NCBI GenBank assembly: GCA_028753945.1
Contig: JAPNXP010000003.1
Span: 6,076,001-6,140,000, forward strand
DNA from: Hexactinellida sp. DTS-2022
Lineage: Eukaryota > Porifera > Hexactinellida
Direction of reading: 5' to 3'
DNA length: 64,000 nt
Under the pieces are notes generated by a model. It saw only the letters and a list, made by a program, of their open reading frames with translations, was not told where the DNA came from and did not search any database. The translations under genes were made by a program, and so were the position numbers. Shown here piece by piece: positions 12,145-23,607 of the stretch (its first letter is position 1; each line of letters opens with the position of its first letter).

Positions 12145-12337
12145 CAGGGTACTATATAGGTCTAGAATTGGACACTCCTAATTGTCCTAAGGTCACTAGA
12201 GAATTAATTTTGTACGCCTAAAAGGTTAGTTTTGTATTACTCTATGGGGACTTTCGGCAGTTTTCGTGCTCCTAAACGAAAACGCTTCCCAATTTATACG
12301 CCTTTAGGCGTATGGCGCGCTCCTGGATAAAACCCTG
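12145..12337. mobile_element. hAT-like element, 193 bp, 8-bp TSD GTTGAATA
   Basis: Starts CAGGGTACTATATAGGTCTA and ends CTCCTGGATAAAACCCTG. GTTGAATA is present at 12137-12144 and again at 12338-12345. CAGGG ends plus an 8-bp duplication are the hAT hallmark. Near-identical sibling at 48897-49086. Confidence 0.85.
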
Positions 12338-12849
12338 GTTGAATATATATAGAGTTTTTCATAATATATACTAACCGGTCAAAAGTATTTGAACAACAAT
12401 AATTGTATTCATACATTCAAGCTTCTAGCAGCATAACATTTGTAGATGCTTCAACATGGATGTTGACATAAAACGATCTGGAATAAATTCCTGCTGTTAA
12501 AATACTTTTGATGGCTTAGTGTATGTAATTTCTAAAATAATGTTTATTATATAGGTATACTTAGATATAATAATGAAATTTTCTGGATTACTTTGTCTCA
12601 CTGAATCATGTAATAAAAGAAGTACGTAATTAAAAATTCCTAGTATTGATTATATTGACAGTTCTCATTGACAGTTTTATTTATATTTCACTTAGTTTTT
12701 CAGTTATTTCCTTACCAAAATTCTGCATTGTAGTGCTATGGGGAATTTTAACAAAAATATAGCTTAGGGGGGTATTATCCTGACTTTTCTTTGGAAAAGG
12801 TTGGGAACCACTGCTTTAATTAGTTGCAATTGAAATGTTGTCAACTTAC

Positions 12850-13797
12850 AGAATGAATTATTTCTGATTGTGTTTCAGTTATTTCTTCTTTCGTTTTAAA
12901 AGCTCTCCCTGTTTTGTTGGGTTCCCAAACTAACTTATCATCTGAATTCTCAATCGAGTGGGAAGGTAATGTCTAGAATAAATATAAGATATCAAACGTT
13001 AGGTAAAGCAAATTCACGGAAATTAGACACACCCTGCTTATTGGCCTTATTCTTGACAGGTTGAAATTAAAAAGGATGGCCTGTAACATATTAGTTGACT
13101 TTCTTCCCCTTGAAAGCGTTACGTAACATTTGAACAGCCCTTAATCTCAAAAAGCTGAAAGTTAAATTATATTTAATTTGTATATACAGTAGACCCTCTG
13201 AACAACGGACACTTTGGGACCGGAATCGTTGTCCGTTATGGGAGGCTCCACTGTATATAAACTGCCATACATAGGTTAATAATAAGCTAATTATACAGAT
13301 ATTTTCATGGGATAAAGAAGTTTAAATTAGTTGGATTAAAACTAAATATTTATTAATGTTATTTCTTTAATTATACGTTCAAAAGTTACATTTTAATTCA
13401 AAATCCCCAAAATAGACATACCCCCAAATTACTTTACTATTTTGCAATATAAAGAGGAGTATTTGTCACACATTGGTTACCCCAAACTATGGAAGCGTTA
13501 CATAACGTTTGAATTGTTCCTAATAAATAAATACAGTCGAATTGCTTTATTATCAACTCCCCTATTAGCAACATATTTTAAGTTCCAAAGCGAGCTTTTA
13601 ATGTTAATTCTGTTCCTCTAATAGCAACTTCGCCTATTAACAACCAAATTTCATGCAAAATGCGAGTTGCTAATAAAGCAATTCCACTGTAATAAATAAA
13701 TAAATAATAAATAAATAATAAATAAACATATACTAAATACTAAAAACTTTACCTTGTGTGTTCCAGATACAAGACTTTCATTCTCTACTTCAGCCAT
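12850..13797 (-). CDS. Anoctamin A alternative leader, two exons
   Basis: A most distal leader made of two exons: 13753-13797 (ATG, 15 codons, MAEVENESLVSGTHK, GTAAAG donor) and 12850-12972 (41 codons, preceded by TATTCTAG and followed by a GTAAGT donor). Both are phase 0, so the product continues in frame into 7509-7557. The intron between them holds a compact MITE at 13533-13689 and another at 13187-13253. Whether transcription starts here is inferred. Confidence 0.5.
13187..13253. mobile_element. MITE, family G (ACGGACAC type), 67 bp
   Basis: CAGTAGACCCTCTGAACAACG facing GGGAGGCTCCACTG with TA outside both ends. The two halves form an almost uninterrupted hairpin. Larger relative at 47115-47302. 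Confidence 0.75.
13533..13689. mobile_element. MITE, family H, complete
   Basis: CAGTCGAATTGCTTTATTAT facing AATAAAGCAATTCCACTG, TA outside. Between the two exons of the distal anoctamin A leader. Confidence 0.8.
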
Positions 13798-14448
13798 GCT
13801 TTCTCAAATAAAATTTCATCTTCAAAACTCTTCAATTAAATATACTTCAACTCACAAAGGAATACCATATAAATTAATGCATACTTAATTACAAGATAGG
13901 TGAATTCAAATTTCCTAATCCACGTAATTTTCTTTGCATTCATTTACTCCTGGTATAAGGCAATATAAGCAAATACATTGTATAAATATATATCTTTATA
14001 TGAGAAGCCAATTAATCAAAGAAATTGAATTCAACGAAGTGGTGAAGTATTTCCACATGATATCCCCTAGCACCTGATTTAAAGACATTTCATTAGAAAT
14101 TTTGGAAAAAGGAAATTGAACCTTGGGGGGGGGGGGGACAAGAGCGAGCAAAGCGATCGTCTTTTTATTCTTATACGCTCAAATATCGATCTACAACTAA
14201 AAGAAAATCTCGAAAGAAAATCTCGGACTATGGTCAACATGTTAATTTTACACTCAAGGGAAAATAAATTTGGTAGAATTAGCGAATTTTCGAATTATCG
14301 AACAGATATTGTATGGCAGGGGCTTCCAAGGAAAAATTAAATATATTTATTAGAATTAACTGTTGTCGACTGTTTAGATAAATAAAATGTAAAATGTAAT
14401 TAGGATGGGCTCTACCGACACCACACTTAGTCCACCACCAAAGTTGTA

Positions 14449-14875
14449 CAGTGGAACTCGCTTAGTACGTACTCGGCTTAAGACGTATTCTCGGCTATTA
14501 CGTACAGTTCGCTAATAACCGATTTTTCTTCCTATCTGATCCATTATAAATGATTCGGATAATACGTACCTCGGATAGGACGTGCCAATTTATATTCCCA
14601 AGTAAATAAATGCATGTAGTTTAATTCGGTTATGTCGTACTCTAGAGAAGTATCATCAGAACTCAGTTATTATTTGGTTTAAGTGAGTAGGTAACAACTA
14701 AAATACTTAATCATATCCTTAAGTATGTTAAAGACTTGAATACCCTACATTTTATTCATATCATTGAACAAGTCAGTATTTCGACTTGTTGATTATGCAT
14801 ACGGATAAGACGTACCTCGGTTAGTACGTACTTCTCTTGTCTCCCAGGGTGGTACGTCTTAACCGAGTTCTACTG
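14449..14875. mobile_element. MITE, family K (GCTTAGTACGTAC type), 427 bp
   Basis: CAGTGGAACTCGCTTAGTAC at the left, CTTAACCGAGTTCTACTG at the right, TA outside both. GGATAATACGTACCTCGG-type text is repeated inside. A fragment recurs near 63612-63672. Confidence 0.8.
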
Positions 14876-14941
14876 TACTTCATCTACACTGGACAATTGT
14901 AAGTTAGTCTGTTAATCCGATCCTGCTCCCATTAGGATACT

Positions 14942-15172
14942 CCTGTCACTGGAAAATTGGTCCCCGAAAAGATTGGTCCAGGGGACCAAAATTCCATGGA
15001 AAACTGGTCCTAGGACCATATTTCCATGGAATTTTGGTCCCCCAGACCAATTCTTTCGGGTAAATTGGTCCGGTGGACCAATATTTCATGGAATTTTAGT
15101 TCGGGGGACCAATTTTACCCAAAGAAATTGGTCTCAGATCAATTTTTTCGGGCCCAATTTTCCAGTGACAGG
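14942..15172. mobile_element. Inverted-repeat element with GGACCAA repeats, family S
   Basis: Perfect 19-bp ends: CCTGTCACTGGAAAATTGG and its inverse at 15154-15172. Inside, the pair ATTGGTC/GGACCAA alternates many times, so the single strand could fold into several short hairpins. Related GGACCAAATTTCC text continues at 15265-15345. Confidence 0.75.
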
Positions 15173-16098
15173 CTTATTCATAAATTTATTGGTCCCAATA
15201 TGGCGAAAAATTGCCTAGGCTAAAATTCAAGTAAATTCGGTAACTAAATAAACACAAACCTCAGAGGGACCAATTTTCCACAGAAGGACCAAATTTCCAT
15301 GAAAATTTTGGTCCCCCCGGAACAATTTTCCAAGGAAACCTAAATTTCCGTTACACTCCTACCAGCTATCATCACAACAGTGCACCCTCGCTAATCTGAA
15401 TAGGAGATGCAAAACTATTTTTCTTTCACTAACGAATTCATAACCGAAGTATTCTCGCAATAGCAATAGGAAACAATTTATTTTTTCGCTATCTGAACGC
15501 AGAAATAAATGGAATTAGCCGTATTTAGTCCTTTAGTTATTGTCCATGCCTTATTGCTTATTCCAATGGTTAAATTACTGCCAGTAATTATGAAACGTTT
15601 GAACTTGGAACTTCAAGAGTTAAAATAGGTCCTTCAATTGCAATTTGTCATTTTTAATAATATCGCCTCAGAAATTGTTAGTTCTACATGGTCCATGTCT
15701 CGTTTAAACTTAATCTTAGCATTAAGCGAGACTATTTCGGTCTCGTTCGAATGCTTTCTTCTTCCAGCATGTTTAGAAAATTCCTTCTTTGTAAAATTCC
15801 TTCTTATGAGCTAACATGTCTTTTCTTGCAGCTATATTTAGCAAACGAACACTCCACTTTAGCCAATGGGCATTCAGTCTTAATATGCTTATAGATACAT
15901 ATTTCTTCATGGTGAATTATTTTCGTGTATAAAGTACGTAGTTATTTCACAAAATTCACATTTAATTAATTATATTAATTTATCAACAACATGCAATGGA
16001 CACTTTCCTCAATATGTTTGGCCATTTCACACTTAGCCATAGTGTCACATTCCAAAGAACATAATATAGAAGTGTGATTTTCTTTGAAATGTGTCACA

Positions 16099-16281
16099 CA
16101 GTGTATTATACAGCCATTTGAAAATACGCTCCTAATCCCGATCTGATCCAATTTTCACGCCTAAATCACAAGTTAATGTTGCGGTATAGGAGAGGATTCC
16201 AAATTTTCGCGCTTCTAAATTCAAATTTTCCAAAAATCATGCTCCAAAAGGAGCGTCTCGCGCTCCTGGATAATTCTTGAT
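16099..16281. mobile_element. Family L element with flanking direct repeat
   Basis: CAGTGTATTATACAGCCATT to CTCCTGGATAATTCTTGA. TGTCACA precedes and follows the element, an apparent target duplication of 7-8 bp, supporting a hAT-like origin. Confidence 0.65.
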
Positions 16282-16579
16282 GTCACAGCTTCAGACATTA
16301 CCCTTTCCATTCACAAGCAACTAACAATGGACACTTTATTTTTACAGTGCCGACTATACTATAATATAATGGCCCAGTTCTAAAATCACTGCCTTTATTA
16401 TTTTTTAAACTTATATATCGACTGCCTCGATTGGTCAACAGGCTCCGCATTTTGTCAATTTCGCACGCACACATAACAACTTATATTTCCAACTTTCAAA
16501 CACGCTTGGAGAGCGATTTCCTGCAGTACTTGCATAATAAGAAATTCTTCTCAAATAATGTCAGTTTCTATTCCAAATA

Positions 16580-16753
16580 CAGTGGATACCGTATATAAGA
16601 ACATCGTCGAGAACTGCATATAGTGTTATTATAACCGACATGTTCTTATAACCGGCATAAAATATACAGGGTATATGGAAACCGTTTTACAATATAATGT
16701 TCTTATATCCGGTATGTTCTTATAACCGGTGTTCCTATATCCGGTATCTACTG
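16580..16753. mobile_element. MITE, family C, complete
   Basis: CAGTGGATACCGTATATAAG facing TATATCCGGTATCTACTG, TA outside both ends. Confidence 0.8.
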
Positions 16754-17285
16754 TAGTTAGTTTTGTAGTAGTAATGGGAGCCTATATTTATCTACTGTTG
16801 TTCAGATTTTGGACGTCATTTCTTTCTTTTAGGGTTCATTTGATTGCATAAATATTCATACTATCCTACCCAGATATGAGAATATTCACAATATTGTGAA
16901 TTACCTTATTGTAGGAAATTAACGCTCCATAAAATTAACACGATATTCTCCATATCGCGTTAGTTTCCATAAAGACAGTACATTTAATTTTAATTTTAAT
17001 TAATAATTATCCCTTCGTTGCATACGAAACTGAATGTCATACTGAAAGTTTAGGGAACAATAAAATCAGTTTAATTGTAGCCAATAAAACAAACACTAAA
17101 TATAACTAATCACAAATGCAACAAATAACCAAATAAACACTAGGTTAGTTCAGAATACTACTAGGGCTATGAGGAGTGAGAGGAGAAAGGAGAGAAGTCA
17201 GCTGAGAGAGAAGTCTAGAGGAGACAGAGAGGGTATCAACAGAGTAGTGCCTACTCAAGGGGATAAGGCCATGTAAAATAATTAA

Positions 17286-17592
17286 TTGTTTATCATCCGG
17301 ATTTTTCAGAAAATAGGGACGGCGGACGGATTTTATTTTTATTTTTTATTTTCATTATTATGCAAATAGCATTATCCTATGCCAAACAATAAATATAAAT
17401 ATTTAATTTACTTAGAAAATCACATGATAATGCTCCAAAAATTAAAGAAATTCCCGAAATACAAGACTAATTATGCATTAGTGTACTTTGCACAAGTTTA
17501 TAGCAGATATATGTACGATTATGTTCATAAGATAAAAATAAAATATATCCTGACGGGGGGTAAAAATTGGGACGGACGGGGATGATAAACAA
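17286..17592. mobile_element. Inverted-repeat element, family P (TTGTTTATCATCC)
   Basis: TTGTTTATCATCCGGAT at the left and ACGGGGATGATAAACAA at the right, with GGGACGG/GGACGG repeats just inside each end. A fragment occurs at 745-812. The spanned frame of 68 codons shows no recognisable protein. Confidence 0.65.
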
Positions 17593-17690
17593 GTTATTTA
17601 TTTTATATGACCTAATGGGTCAATAGGAACTGTTATGGAAGTTAATTGTATAGCGTGAGTCTGTGTAGATTATACGTACACAGTATACTC

Positions 17691-17860
17691 CGCTTAATAG
17701 AGCCACCGGTTAATAGATTACTCCACATAATGAAGTTAAAATGTCACATAATTTATAGGACGGAATTGCAGTATAACTAAAAATATTTTGGGTTATTAGA
17801 TTTAAATAGGTGAACTACCCTCGGACCAAAGTTACTCAGGAAAACTGGATTTATGTCAAT
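17691..17860. mobile_element. MITE, family A, decayed
   Basis: CAGTATACTCCGCTTAATAG at the left; interior recognisable, right end diverged. Confidence 0.55.
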
Positions 17861-17981
17861 AATGGAGGTATGGCATCATGTGTAAACAACAACAATGTAA
17901 CTAAGATATATTACTGTGTATGTAAACAAATATTACTGATATGAATATATTGAACACATACCTTAGAACAGAGATGAGAAG

Positions 17982-20900
17982 TTACTTCAACAATTTAAGC
18001 TCAATAGCGAACTCATCAGCTGTTTCCCTGAGTAACAAGATGAGATTTCTATCTGGTTCAGATAGTCCCCTGATACTCAGTGTCTCCAGCTGTGAGACAG
18101 TAGGGATTAGGTTAGCTAGAGGCTCACAGGATAGATAAGTTTGATCGCAGCGATATAGGTCTATACTCCTAATAGCAGGATGGTAGATGAGACCTTCGCA
18201 CAGAGATAACAATCCTGTATCATAGAGGGAGACAGAATAGAAATCCAATTCAACTAATGACTCCATTTTGTTAACACTACTCCAATTAGAGACGTCATTA
18301 GTTGGTAGAGTAATGGAAGATAGCTTTAGCTGAACTAAATTAGTACAAAGTTCCAAACAATCGAGAAGTAAACTCCAATTAATCAAACCCATTCTATGCA
18401 AATACCATAACTCCATTCCTCTTAATGAGTGTCTGTTCTGTTTAATAATCTGTAGGAGATACGGATAGATAGTTTTGTCTTTTGTAGCATTATCTCGTAT
18501 CTGTAGATAAGTTAGGTTTGACTGATTACTTATTGCAGGTAGCAGGGAGGCATTTTGGAATACAATCTCCTGTAGCTTGGAGAACTGAGGTAGCACAGCT
18601 GTTAGGGCAGGAATGTGTTCAGAAGGAATGTCATAGAGGTGTAATACTCTTAATTGTGTTTCCTTACACAGAGCTGGTACCAGAGCCTCGCAATTAGCTT
18701 TAGATTCCATAACATATAAGCATTGAATAGTAGAGAGCTGATTGGTTAATTCCTTTAGTAATTTAGATGAATATTCATTATAGGCTAGTTTCATGCAGGT
18801 TATAATCTGATTGGTTGAGGTAGGGAAGAGATTAACAGCTGTCTCATCACTGAAATCACAGAATTCTAGCTGAATACTAATTTTGGTATCAAAGTTAATG
18901 CCTTTCTCTCTAATTAGATCTGTATAGGATAGGACTGTTGGAGAATCTTTGCGATGGAAGCTCAATGCTAATAAACTAACCGAACAAATCCTCATTTCCT
19001 GCAATAAGGAGCTGAATTGTGTTGGGTTGATGAAATCAGTGTCGAGATAAATCAGCTGAATTTGAGCAGCATATTTGAGAGATTGTAAAAAGCAAATCCA
19101 CTCATTTGGAGACACGGTTTCTTGTACATACAAGTAAATCGGATTAGGAAAAAATCGTTGGAAATAGGAAAACCAAGTTGGAATAGAAAGGGAATTAGTT
19201 TCATAAATAATTGTAGATAATTGAATGAAAATCTCGGTTAATTCATCCCAGGCTGCATGGTGATATAACGGTTCGTATTTGAGTTGATAGCCCATAGGCA
19301 TATCTACGAATTGGATGGGCTGAGGAGTCAGGTATCTGTAACATATGGACAGAATAGCAGCTGCCTCGTCAGACACGAGTCCACAGAGGAACCTGAGCAC
19401 CATTCGGAACAGGGACAAGTTAGCCTTGGAGTGGGAAATATATCTGGCACTGTAGCACTGCTCAGTCCATTTGGTGTGCTCCAAATAGAGGGCAGACACG
19501 AATTCCTGCATTGTCAGGTGAACAAATGTCCAGACTGTTTTCAATAGGCCGACGGACTCCTTTCGGTAGTGCTCGTGTGCGAGACCGAGGCATTGACACG
19601 GGTATTCTTCATGCTCCAACACGAGAGTGACAATCTCTTCCGAGGCTAGATCTCTGTTGGCGACACCAATCATTGCTATGAACCCTATCTTATGCAGGCA
19701 GGCCAGTATGTCGGGATGGAGGTTTGAGATCTGTGAGACTCTGGAGAACCGCTGCAGCCCCATTCTCGTCAATTCCCTTCGGATCATGTACAGAGTCAGT
19801 TCGTAGTAGAGCTTGGTTATCGTATTAATGGAGGCAGAAGCTTCTCCTTTCATCAGAGCGGCGAAGAGCGATGCGTTGACAGGTATCAGGGCCAATTGCT
19901 TTATCTCGTCATGTCGCTCCATTAAAGCCATGCACGCTTTCAGTTTAGACACGTTTGTGATTTGTTTTTGGAAATAAATATCTCGATTCTGTGGCGAAAA
20001 CCCAAGCACATGATAAAACCGGTCAATGTTCAGGTCATTCTGTGATGAGATGCTTGTCCATGCGCCGGGACGACTTGTGAGTAATATTGTGGATTTTGTT
20101 AGTGTTTTCCGAGATAGTAATGTGCAGAGGAACGTTTTTTCAAATGGGACCTTCCGAGTAAACTCGTCCAGCCCGTCGATAATCATCAGGAGTCCCTCTC
20201 CATCAGAGCCTGCGAGGTGCTTAGCGAGATCGATAGACCAGTTTGCTCCCTTCGGTAAACCCAGGCACAGCCACTTACTGATGTACTCCTTTTCAATCTC
20301 TATTTTGCTTTCGTATCTCGTGGCCTCCATCACATGCCAATCAGTGTCCCGACAAGGAATTGAGATTGAGTATTTAATTCCTATTATTTCACTGCGGCTA
20401 AATCTCAAGGCAGTTCGCTTCATCAAGAACGTTTTTCCACAGCCTGGGTTGCCTATTATGCACCAAATTTCCGATTCTTCTAGTTTGTATGTGTTCAGTT
20501 CGTTTGTGAAATCGATTGGTGTTATTGTAACCTCGTTATTCGCTATCTTTCTCAAGTACGCAATTTCATTGTATGTGGTTTCATCCTCTAGGTTTATTTC
20601 TTTTGGTTCCTCTTTCAGGATTGTAAGGTCCACATAAACATCTTCCAAACTGACTGATACCTCATCGCCCAACATTTGTTTGACTTTTTTGAATTGGCCC
20701 TTGGAAAAGTCTCTCAATTTCAGTTCCCATTGTTTAATTTCCTTTGCTTGGTTTCCAACTTCCATTTTGAATTTCCTTTCAAATTCCCCATCATCCATCC
20801 TTGAGAATATTCTCTTGTACTTTTCGAGTTTTCCTGCGACGTCATTTCTCTGAACGCTTTTCATTATTTCACTCAACTGATTGAGATCTTTGTGAATATA

Positions 20901-21323
20901 ATCTTTCTCTAGCAATTTATTTATCGTCATTTCAAATCCTACATTATCCACGGCTTCCTTAGCAACGCTCATGTAGATTATCTGCCATTGTCCCTTCTTA
21001 ACTTCGGTCTTTAGTAGGTCGATTAGAGTTCTGATTGTCAGTTCTTCTTCCTCGAATGCCATTTCGCATGGAGAGGCTGAACACAGCCAGGGAATCTCAC
21101 TTGCCAATGCTGTTAGTTCCGGTCTAACGTCCACCAATGCTTGATAGAAATGGTGCGGATTATGGTTGTTCCATTGTTTAATTGCGAATAGGAAATTGTT
21201 TGCGTCGGTTATATCTTCACACAAAGCTTCCGGTAAATTAATCACGTTTTGAATTTGCGAAATATCAGCTTTTGTAAGCTGACTCGAAAGATCAGTTAAA
21301 GTTTTCATTTCGGCGAATGCCAT
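17982..21323 (-). CDS. NACHT-LRR receptor (NLR) with two N-terminal death-fold-like segments
   Basis: Probable cytosolic innate sensor of the NLR type. Single-exon frame of 1113 residues from the ATG at 21323; the frame is open a little further upstream, but only through a GTG. Residues ~5-80 (TDLSSQLTKADISQI to LASEIPWL) and ~95-175 (TIRTLIDLLKTEVKKG to QRNDVAGKL) look like two helical death-fold segments. A helical linker follows. The NACHT ATPase has Walker A GNPGCGKT (about 291-298), Walker B LLMIIDGLDEF (about 378-388) and a sensor-like LLTSRP (about 414-419). Residues ~435-660 give the usual winged-helix part. From ~690 to the end, leucine-rich repeats such as LRVLHLYD and LVELDFYSVSLYDTGL are recognisable. 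The central part is richer in GC than its flanks. The NLR class is firm; the exact type of the N-terminal death folds is not resolved by eye. Confidence 0.88.
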   Translation of the reverse strand: MAFAEMKTLTDLSSQLTKADISQIQNVINLPEALCEDITDANNFLFAIKQWNNHNPHHFYQALVDVRPELTALASEIPWLCSASPCEMAFEEEELTIRTLIDLLKTEVKKGQWQIIYMSVAKEAVDNVGFEMTINKLLEKDYIHKDLNQLSEIMKSVQRNDVAGKLEKYKRIFSRMDDGEFERKFKMEVGNQAKEIKQWELKLRDFSKGQFKKVKQMLGDEVSVSLEDVYVDLTILKEEPKEINLEDETTYNEIAYLRKIANNEVTITPIDFTNELNTYKLEESEIWCIIGNPGCGKTFLMKRTALRFSRSEIIGIKYSISIPCRDTDWHVMEATRYESKIEIEKEYISKWLCLGLPKGANWSIDLAKHLAGSDGEGLLMIIDGLDEFTRKVPFEKTFLCTLLSRKTLTKSTILLTSRPGAWTSISSQNDLNIDRFYHVLGFSPQNRDIYFQKQITNVSKLKACMALMERHDEIKQLALIPVNASLFAALMKGEASASINTITKLYYELTLYMIRRELTRMGLQRFSRVSQISNLHPDILACLHKIGFIAMIGVANRDLASEEIVTLVLEHEEYPCQCLGLAHEHYRKESVGLLKTVWTFVHLTMQEFVSALYLEHTKWTEQCYSARYISHSKANLSLFRMVLRFLCGLVSDEAAAILSICYRYLTPQPIQFVDMPMGYQLKYEPLYHHAAWDELTEIFIQLSTIIYETNSLSIPTWFSYFQRFFPNPIYLYVQETVSPNEWICFLQSLKYAAQIQLIYLDTDFINPTQFSSLLQEMRICSVSLLALSFHRKDSPTVLSYTDLIREKGINFDTKISIQLEFCDFSDETAVNLFPTSTNQIITCMKLAYNEYSSKLLKELTNQLSTIQCLYVMESKANCEALVPALCKETQLRVLHLYDIPSEHIPALTAVLPQFSKLQEIVFQNASLLPAISNQSNLTYLQIRDNATKDKTIYPYLLQIIKQNRHSLRGMELWYLHRMGLINWSLLLDCLELCTNLVQLKLSSITLPTNDVSNWSSVNKMESLVELDFYSVSLYDTGLLSLCEGLIYHPAIRSIDLYRCDQTYLSCEPLANLIPTVSQLETLSIRGLSEPDRNLILLLRETADEFAIELKLLK

Positions 21324-22134
21324 CTTTGGGATGTGCACGACCTAAGATAGAGTAGATTCATATACATGGCTCTTTTCGAGGATTGGAATGGTTATATATT
21401 TTAGTTTGACTTTCTCAACTAATAATTACCAGTTTACGTCCGCTTTTTTAGCAAACTGAGGTTAAAACTTCGAATGACGGGTTGATAAACAGGTATTGGG
21501 TTTTATGTCCTTGATTGTTCAAAAGGCTGCAAATAATGCTTACATTCAACTTATGCTATTTACCAACATACCATATTATAGGAAATTAACGTGCCATGAA
21601 ATTACGTATACTACCAAATATATTTTTAATTAACCATAGCCATTAGTCCATTGTATAATATTGAGTATTATGAGAAACCACTGTAATAGTATAGATAATA
21701 ACACAATGAAATACAAGTACAATACTACATATATTTACCACAGAGACTAGTTCAGAGGCAATGTGAATTATCTCGATCAGATGCTTTGTTATAATTAATT
21801 TTCATTATTTACAACCAAACTAGTATATATTCCAATCCATTTGTAGCTCTGGGAATATCACTATTTTGTGGACTGACTAATACGAGTTTTAATCACCTGT
21901 TCTTATATGAATAAATAATCTAACCAACTTGAAGTAATTATTATATGCGCCGCACATCCATTCGGATATGACATGACTGGAGACACAAATAAATTCCAAA
22001 ATTAGCATCAACTCATAATTTTATTACAGAACCTGGATGTATTTAGTAATTAGCCAATATTGAGATTGTATAACAGAATATTAAACTCAATTAGTAGCCA
22101 TTATTACAATAAATGTTCTGTATAATCTCGCTAA

Positions 22135-23255
22135 CCATACTCTACAGTCGCATTTACTAGTTTAATGTGCTATAAATTGTACGCAAGATGCGTACAATAT
22201 TGTATGGTGGATATAATTAATTGCGAATACTAACGAGGTTCTTCATTAGTAGAATGTGCTATATATAGAAAAGATATATGCTTTCAGTATGTTATTGGTG
22301 TATGTAATGAATTTCTAATTCTAACGAAGGTCTACTGTATATAATATGCTATATATTGTACTCAAAATGCGTACAATATTATAAAGTGGATTGGATATAA
22401 TGAATTTCGAATACTTCCGAGGTTCTTCATTAGTAGAATGTGCTATATATAGAAAAGATATATGCTTTCAGTAAGTTATTGGTGGATATAATGAATTCCG
22501 AATCCTAACGAAGGTCTACTGTAAATAATGTGCTATATATTGTACGCAAAATGTGTACAATATTATAAAGTGGATATAATGAAATTCGAACACTAACGAG
22601 GTTCTTCATTAGTAGAATGTGCTATATATAGAAAAGATATATGCTTTCAGTATGTTATTGGTGTTTGTAATGAATTTCTAATTCTAACGAAGGTCTACTG
22701 TATATAATATGCTATATATTGTACGGAAAATGCGTACAATATTATAAAGTGGATTGGATATAATGAATTTCGAATACTAACGAGGTTCTTCATTAGTAGA
22801 ATGTGCTTTATATAGAAAAGAGATATGCTTTCAGTATGTTATTGGTGTATATAATGAATTCCGAATCCTAACGAAGGTCTACTGTATATAATGTGCTATA
22901 TATTGTACGCAAAATGCGTACAATATTATAAAGTGGATTGGATATAATGAATTTCGAATACTTCCGAGGTTCTTCATTAGTAGAATGTGCTATATATAGA
23001 AAGGAAAAATGCTTTCAGTATGTTATTGGTGGATATAGTGAATTTCTAATCCTAACGAAGGTCTACTGTATATAATGTGCTATCTATTGTACGCAAAATG
23101 CGTACAATATTAAAAAGTGGATTGGATATAATGAATTTCGAATCCTAACGAAGGTCTACTGTATATAATGTGCTATATATTGTACGCAAAATGCGTACAA
23201 TATTGTAAGGTGGATATAATTAATTGCGAATACTAACGAGGTTCTTCTTTAGTAG
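22135..23255. repeat. Satellite array, ~181-bp period, with palindrome in every unit
   Basis: At least six units. Each contains the hairpin text ATTGTACGC-AAAAT-GCGTACAAT, then GGATATAATGAATTTCGAAT, ACGAGGTTCTTCATTAGTAG and AAAGATATATGCTTTCAGTA. Palindrome centres lie near 22188, 22370, 22550, 22725, 22917, 23099 and 23190; the last interval is only about 91 bp, a half unit. The phrases CTAACGAAGGTCTACTGTA and CTAACGAGGTTCTTC resemble family E MITE ends, suggesting the unit arose from a MITE. Confidence 0.85.
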
Positions 23256-23329
23256 AAAGTGCTTTCTTACACGTGGATGAATCGGGTGGATGTAATATGT
23301 TACCTAAAACAGGTAGTCTCATTAGCTGG

Positions 23330-23500
23330 ATGGTTCGTAGAAACGCCCCAGGTCAGACGAAGTAGCAGACACGAGCCCCCGAGTCGGACGCGAACAATAA
23401 ATATTAACCATCAGTTTGCCGGTGCAAACGGTCAAGAAGGAATCTGTTGAGCAGATCAGAGTCTGCCATATGGACAGCCAGAAGAGGAACGAAGATACAC
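23330..23500. other. Unexplained GC-richer block
   Basis: About 170 bp of mixed composition (AACGCCCCAGGTCAGACG, CGAGCCCCCGAGTCGGACGC) in otherwise AT-rich DNA. The 50 bp before it (TTACACGTGGATG with ATGTTACCT and TAGTCTCATT) recur at about 23988-24035, so at least the left part is repeated. A plus frame of 63 codons runs through it, with no recognisable domain. Possibly a fragment of a retroelement or an old exon. Confidence 0.3.
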
Positions 23501-23607
23501 TTTATGAAACGAAAAATCACATCACTAGTACTGTCTTAGTTTGACTGACTACAACTAGCTACAATGTGTACTAGTATTAGAGTTTTGCCACAAATATTCA
23601 TTTAAGG

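Larger units (their letters stand above)
13798..17981. other. Intergenic, repeats only
   Basis: No ORF here resembles a protein; the short frames are accidental or lie inside palindromes. The interval holds the K, S, L, C and P elements listed separately, a 13-G run at 14125-14137, and AT-rich unique sequence. Confidence 0.7.

Noticed and set aside
14973..15223. Plus-strand frames rich in W, G and F (81 and 65 codons)
   Set aside because: Encoded by alternating GGACCAA motifs of the palindromic element 14942-15172.
20026..20637. Plus-strand frame of 203 codons
   Set aside because: Antisense shadow of the NACHT coding region; no domain, and the minus strand is clearly the coding one.
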